Assembly (NCBI GenBank): GCA_041629655.1
Contig: JBFKMV010000130.1
Coordinates: forward strand, 1-14,675
DNA length: 14,675 nucleotides
Origin: JBFKMV01 sp041629655
Lineage (GTDB): Bacteria > Acidobacteriota > Polarisedimenticolia > Polarisedimenticolales > Polarisedimenticolaceae
Reading direction: 5' to 3'
Below are positions 12,411-14,675 of the stretch, piece by piece (position 1 is the stretch's first letter; each line of letters opens with the position of its first letter). The translations under genes were made by a program, and so were the position numbers. The notes under the pieces are model-generated. The model was not told the DNA's origin and did not search any database. It was given only the letters and a program-made list of their open reading frames with translations.

Positions 12411-14675
12411 CTAGCCACCGCCGCCGCTTCCAGGGTCGCCGCCAGGGCCGCCGCCGGGACCGCCGTTGCCGCCGCCGCTCGGGCTGTTGCTTTCCGCGGT
12501 CGAGGTGCAGGTGAAGACATCGTAGACCACCGAACCGAGGCCGTTGGCCTTCAACTCCACCTGCTGGGTCAACGTGCCACAGCCCTCATCGTACAGCACG
12601 ACCGTGTACATCGCCCGCTTGCCGGTGTGTTTGTGCGGCATCGCGTAGTAGCCGTCTTCGTCCGTCTCCGTGACCGCGACCAGCACGTTCGGCGAACCGT
12701 TCTTGTACAGCTCGACCGTGGTACCGACCCCACCCTCACCGGTGTTCGAGTAGCGGCTCTCGCCGATGACGCCCTTGATTCGCTTGAACTCGTTGAGGCT
12801 CTCGACCGTGTCCGCCGCCGAGAGATCGGCCGCCGAACAATCGCCGAGTAGTGTCCCGTTCGCCACGTGACAGAAGTCGTAGCCCTGGCAGTTGGGGATC
12901 GCGAGCGGTCCGTCCTCTGTGTCGTTGTTCTGGAGCGCATTCCAGCCGCCGAACTCGAGATCCGCCGTGCCTGCGTCGTAGCGGTCGGCCAAGCCGTCGC
13001 ATGGGTTGGCGTCGGTCCCGCCACCCTTCAACCCGTAGTCGAGGTGGAGGTTGACGTAGGCCTGGCCGCTCGGGGGAATCTCGACGCCCGACAGGGTCAG
13101 CCTGCAGGTCGGGCTGGGGTCATTGTTGAAACTGTTGGGCCCGGGGCAGGCGTTATCGCAGTCTACCTGCCATCCGGGTCCGACGATGCCCTGCGAGCCG
13201 GCCTTCCAGTCGCCGATCTCCCACTGCGCGTCGTACTGCTGCAGCGCCGCGTCCGGCGAGAAGCAGGACGCGTCGCAGGTCTCACCTGCGCCGCAATCGG
13301 CGTCGATTTTACAGCCGGCTCCGGTGGGACTGCCACTGTCGTCGACGCAGGCGCCCGCGGCCTCCGCGGCGTCGTAGACATGGACCGGCTGGCCACCGAC
13401 GGTCACGAAGGGATACGGGATGGTCAACTCGAGATCTACGGTTTCGCCGAACAAGCCCTCGTGGACCAGGTTGTAGAAGTACTGACCCGGGTTGGAGGCG
13501 TTGTGCTTGTAGGCGATCCAGTTCTGCACGTCGGGCGTGAAGACCAGCCTGAACTGGCCGCTCGGCTCGCAGGTGCCGCTCGTGCAAGTCGAACCGCCAT
13601 CGGACACGTCACAGGTTCCGCCGCCAATACCGGCGCAATCTGCGTCAATCGTGCACGGCGTCGTGCCGTCCTCGCAGAAGTCGACGTCGCACGCTTCACC
13701 GGTCAGCGCACCCGAGGCGTCGACGCAGCTGCCTTTGTTCGGGCTGACGTCGAACGGGCACAGCGCCGAACTGGTCACCGAACCACAAGGCTTGATGTTG
13801 GGCTCGCAGGCCGTGAGATCGTCGTTGCAGGTGTCGGGATCATTACAGAGGCTCGCATCGGAGTTACATGCATTGTCAGCGGGGAAGCAGGTATCGTCAC
13901 CCGTCCCGTCGGAGGCACTGCAGCTGTAGGTGGTCACGCTCGGGCCGCCGTCGGGGTCGCAGAGGTCGGCCCCGGCCGTGTCGGTCACCGTCAACGTGGT
14001 GCCACTGCAGAACCAGTCGGAGGCGGTACATGATCCGCCGCCCGAGTTGCCACCGGTGTCGGCGCAACTGTCGGACCTGCTTGTGGTATCCGCGCCACAG
14101 GTGTCGTCGACGCTGCCGCCGTCGTCACCCGAGCCGCAGCTGAAGAACTCGACCGACGGGTTGTCCGGGTCGCTCGCGTCGCAGCTGTCGGCCCCGGCGG
14201 TGTCGGTCGAGACGAGCGTGGTGCCGCCCGCATCGCAATCCCAGTCGGACGCGCTACACGATCCGCCGCCGAACTCGTCACCGTCGTCGGTGCAGCTATC
14301 GGGCCGGACCGTGGTATCCGAGCTACAGGTGTCGTCGACGCTACCGCCGTCGCCACCCGAGCCGCAGCTGAAGAAGCTCACGCTCGGGTTGTCCGGGTTG
14401 GTCGCATCGCAGCTGTCGTCCCCGGCGGTGCCGGTCGAGACGAGCGTGGTACCGCCCACATTGCAGGCCCAGTCCGTCGCACTACACGTCCCGCCACCCA
14501 GCTCGTCGCCGTCGTCGGTACAGCTGTCCGAGCGGTTCGTGTTGCCCGCGCTACAGGTGTCGCCGGCCGTCCCGTCACCCGCACTGCAGCTGAAGAAGCT
14601 CACGCTCGGGTTGTCAGGGTCGCTGGCGTCGCAGCTGTCGGTCCCGCTGCTGGTGGTCGATTCGAGCGTCGTGCC
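12411..14675 (-). CDS. Secreted Cys-rich repeat protein (5' end outside window)
   Basis: At least 754 residues are visible; the frame is open to the window edge, so the signal peptide is unseen. Tandem six-Cys modules of 72-76 residues (FFSC..DTC..DSC..GSC..DW.C..DSCD) fill the first third. DxDC-type motifs (CTIDADCAG, CKIDADCG) resembling myxobacterial or Dickkopf-like Cys repeats follow, then an unrecognised region (QFRLVFTPDVQNWIAYKH onward). An SdrD/CNA-B-like beta domain (KGVIGESRYS, then TTVELYKNG and TDEDGYYAMP) leads to a Gly/Pro-rich tail ending GSGGGG. Close to 50 Cys are present, implying many disulfides and a need for an extracytoplasmic oxidative folding system. No sortase motif or transmembrane anchor is visible. 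It is probably a large surface or secreted structural protein; the function is unknown. Confidence 0.85.
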   Translation of the reverse strand, partial: GTTLESTTSSGTDSCDASDPDNPSVSFFSCSAGDGTAGDTCSAGNTNRSDSCTDDGDELGGGTCSATDWACNVGGTTLVSTGTAGDDSCDATNPDNPSVSFFSCGSGGDGGSVDDTCSSDTTVRPDSCTDDGDEFGGGSCSASDWDCDAGGTTLVSTDTAGADSCDASDPDNPSVEFFSCGSGDDGGSVDDTCGADTTSRSDSCADTGGNSGGGSCTASDWFCSGTTLTVTDTAGADLCDPDGGPSVTTYSCSASDGTGDDTCFPADNACNSDASLCNDPDTCNDDLTACEPNIKPCGSVTSSALCPFDVSPNKGSCVDASGALTGEACDVDFCEDGTTPCTIDADCAGIGGGTCDVSDGGSTCTSGTCEPSGQFRLVFTPDVQNWIAYKHNASNPGQYFYNLVHEGLFGETVDLELTIPYPFVTVGGQPVHVYDAAEAAGACVDDSGSPTGAGCKIDADCGAGETCDASCFSPDAALQQYDAQWEIGDWKAGSQGIVGPGWQVDCDNACPGPNSFNNDPSPTCRLTLSGVEIPPSGQAYVNLHLDYGLKGGGTDANPCDGLADRYDAGTADLEFGGWNALQNNDTEDGPLAIPNCQGYDFCHVANGTLLGDCSAADLSAADTVESLNEFKRIKGVIGESRYSNTGEGGVGTTVELYKNGSPNVLVAVTETDEDGYYAMPHKHTGKRAMYTVVLYDEGCGTLTQQVELKANGLGSVVYDVFTCTSTAESNSPSGGGNGGPGGGPGGDPGSGGGG
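13920..14675 (-). repeat. Tandem coding repeats of 216-228 bases
   Basis: The landmark GCAGCTG (plus strand; FSC/YSC codons) recurs at 13920, 14136, 14364 and 14586, giving periods of 216, 228 and 222 bases, all multiples of three. Long stretches are nearly identical at DNA level, which suggests recent duplication or recombination. The unit nearest the C-terminus is the most diverged. The array runs off the window edge, so copy number is unknown. Confidence 0.85.

Noticed and set aside
12867..14033. Plus-strand open frame of 388 codons opposite the Cys-rich gene
   Set aside because: It is a shadow created by the repetitive GC-rich coding sequence; the minus frame has clear Cys modules.
13920..14675. 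CRISPR-like array
   Set aside because: The repeat period exceeds 200 bases, is a multiple of three, and lies within one open coding frame.

Overview
The window is GC-rich bacterial chromosome, and every intact gene lies on the minus strand. The base composition, the secreted BNR/VWA/Cys-rich proteins and the C-terminal module of the BNR protein (ending DAAGPCP) resemble environmental Acidobacteriota such as Thermoanaerobaculia-like lineages. That placement is inferred from memory of similar proteins and is only moderately secure.

Layout, read in the direction of transcription from right to left. (1) 14675-12411: 3' part of a large secreted Cys-rich protein, with tandem modules of about 74 residues and six Cys each, then DxDC-type Cys motifs, an SdrD/CNA-B-like beta domain and a Gly/Pro tail. 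(2) 12301-10023: two tandem paralogous secreted VWA-domain proteins, two bases apart. The upstream copy has lost about 40 residues of its VWA domain. (3) 9912-6535: a secreted protein with 12 Asp-box (BNR) repeats and a Ca-binding-like DxDxDG segment. (4) 6400-5561: a membrane-anchored DsbA-like thiol oxidoreductase whose first active-site Cys codon is an in-frame TGA, followed by a stem-loop that fits a bacterial SECIS. It is best read as a UxxC selenoprotein, which ordinary gene calling splits in two. (5) 5395-3035: an exported protein fusing a clan CD (caspase/legumain-like) peptidase domain, a helical region, a PDZ domain and a TlpA-like thioredoxin domain. (6) 2907-920: a cytosolic PAS histidine kinase and a NarL-type response regulator, forming an operon. 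(7) 633-1: 5' part of uvrB. A decayed transposase fragment on the plus strand lies in the gap before uvrB.

Genes 1 to 5 all encode exported or envelope proteins. Two carry thioredoxin-fold redox centres, and one neighbour is extremely Cys-rich. A shared role in extracytoplasmic thiol/disulfide chemistry or protein quality control is a reasonable hypothesis, but proximity is the only evidence. The main discoveries are the selenoprotein and the peptidase-PDZ-thioredoxin fusion.
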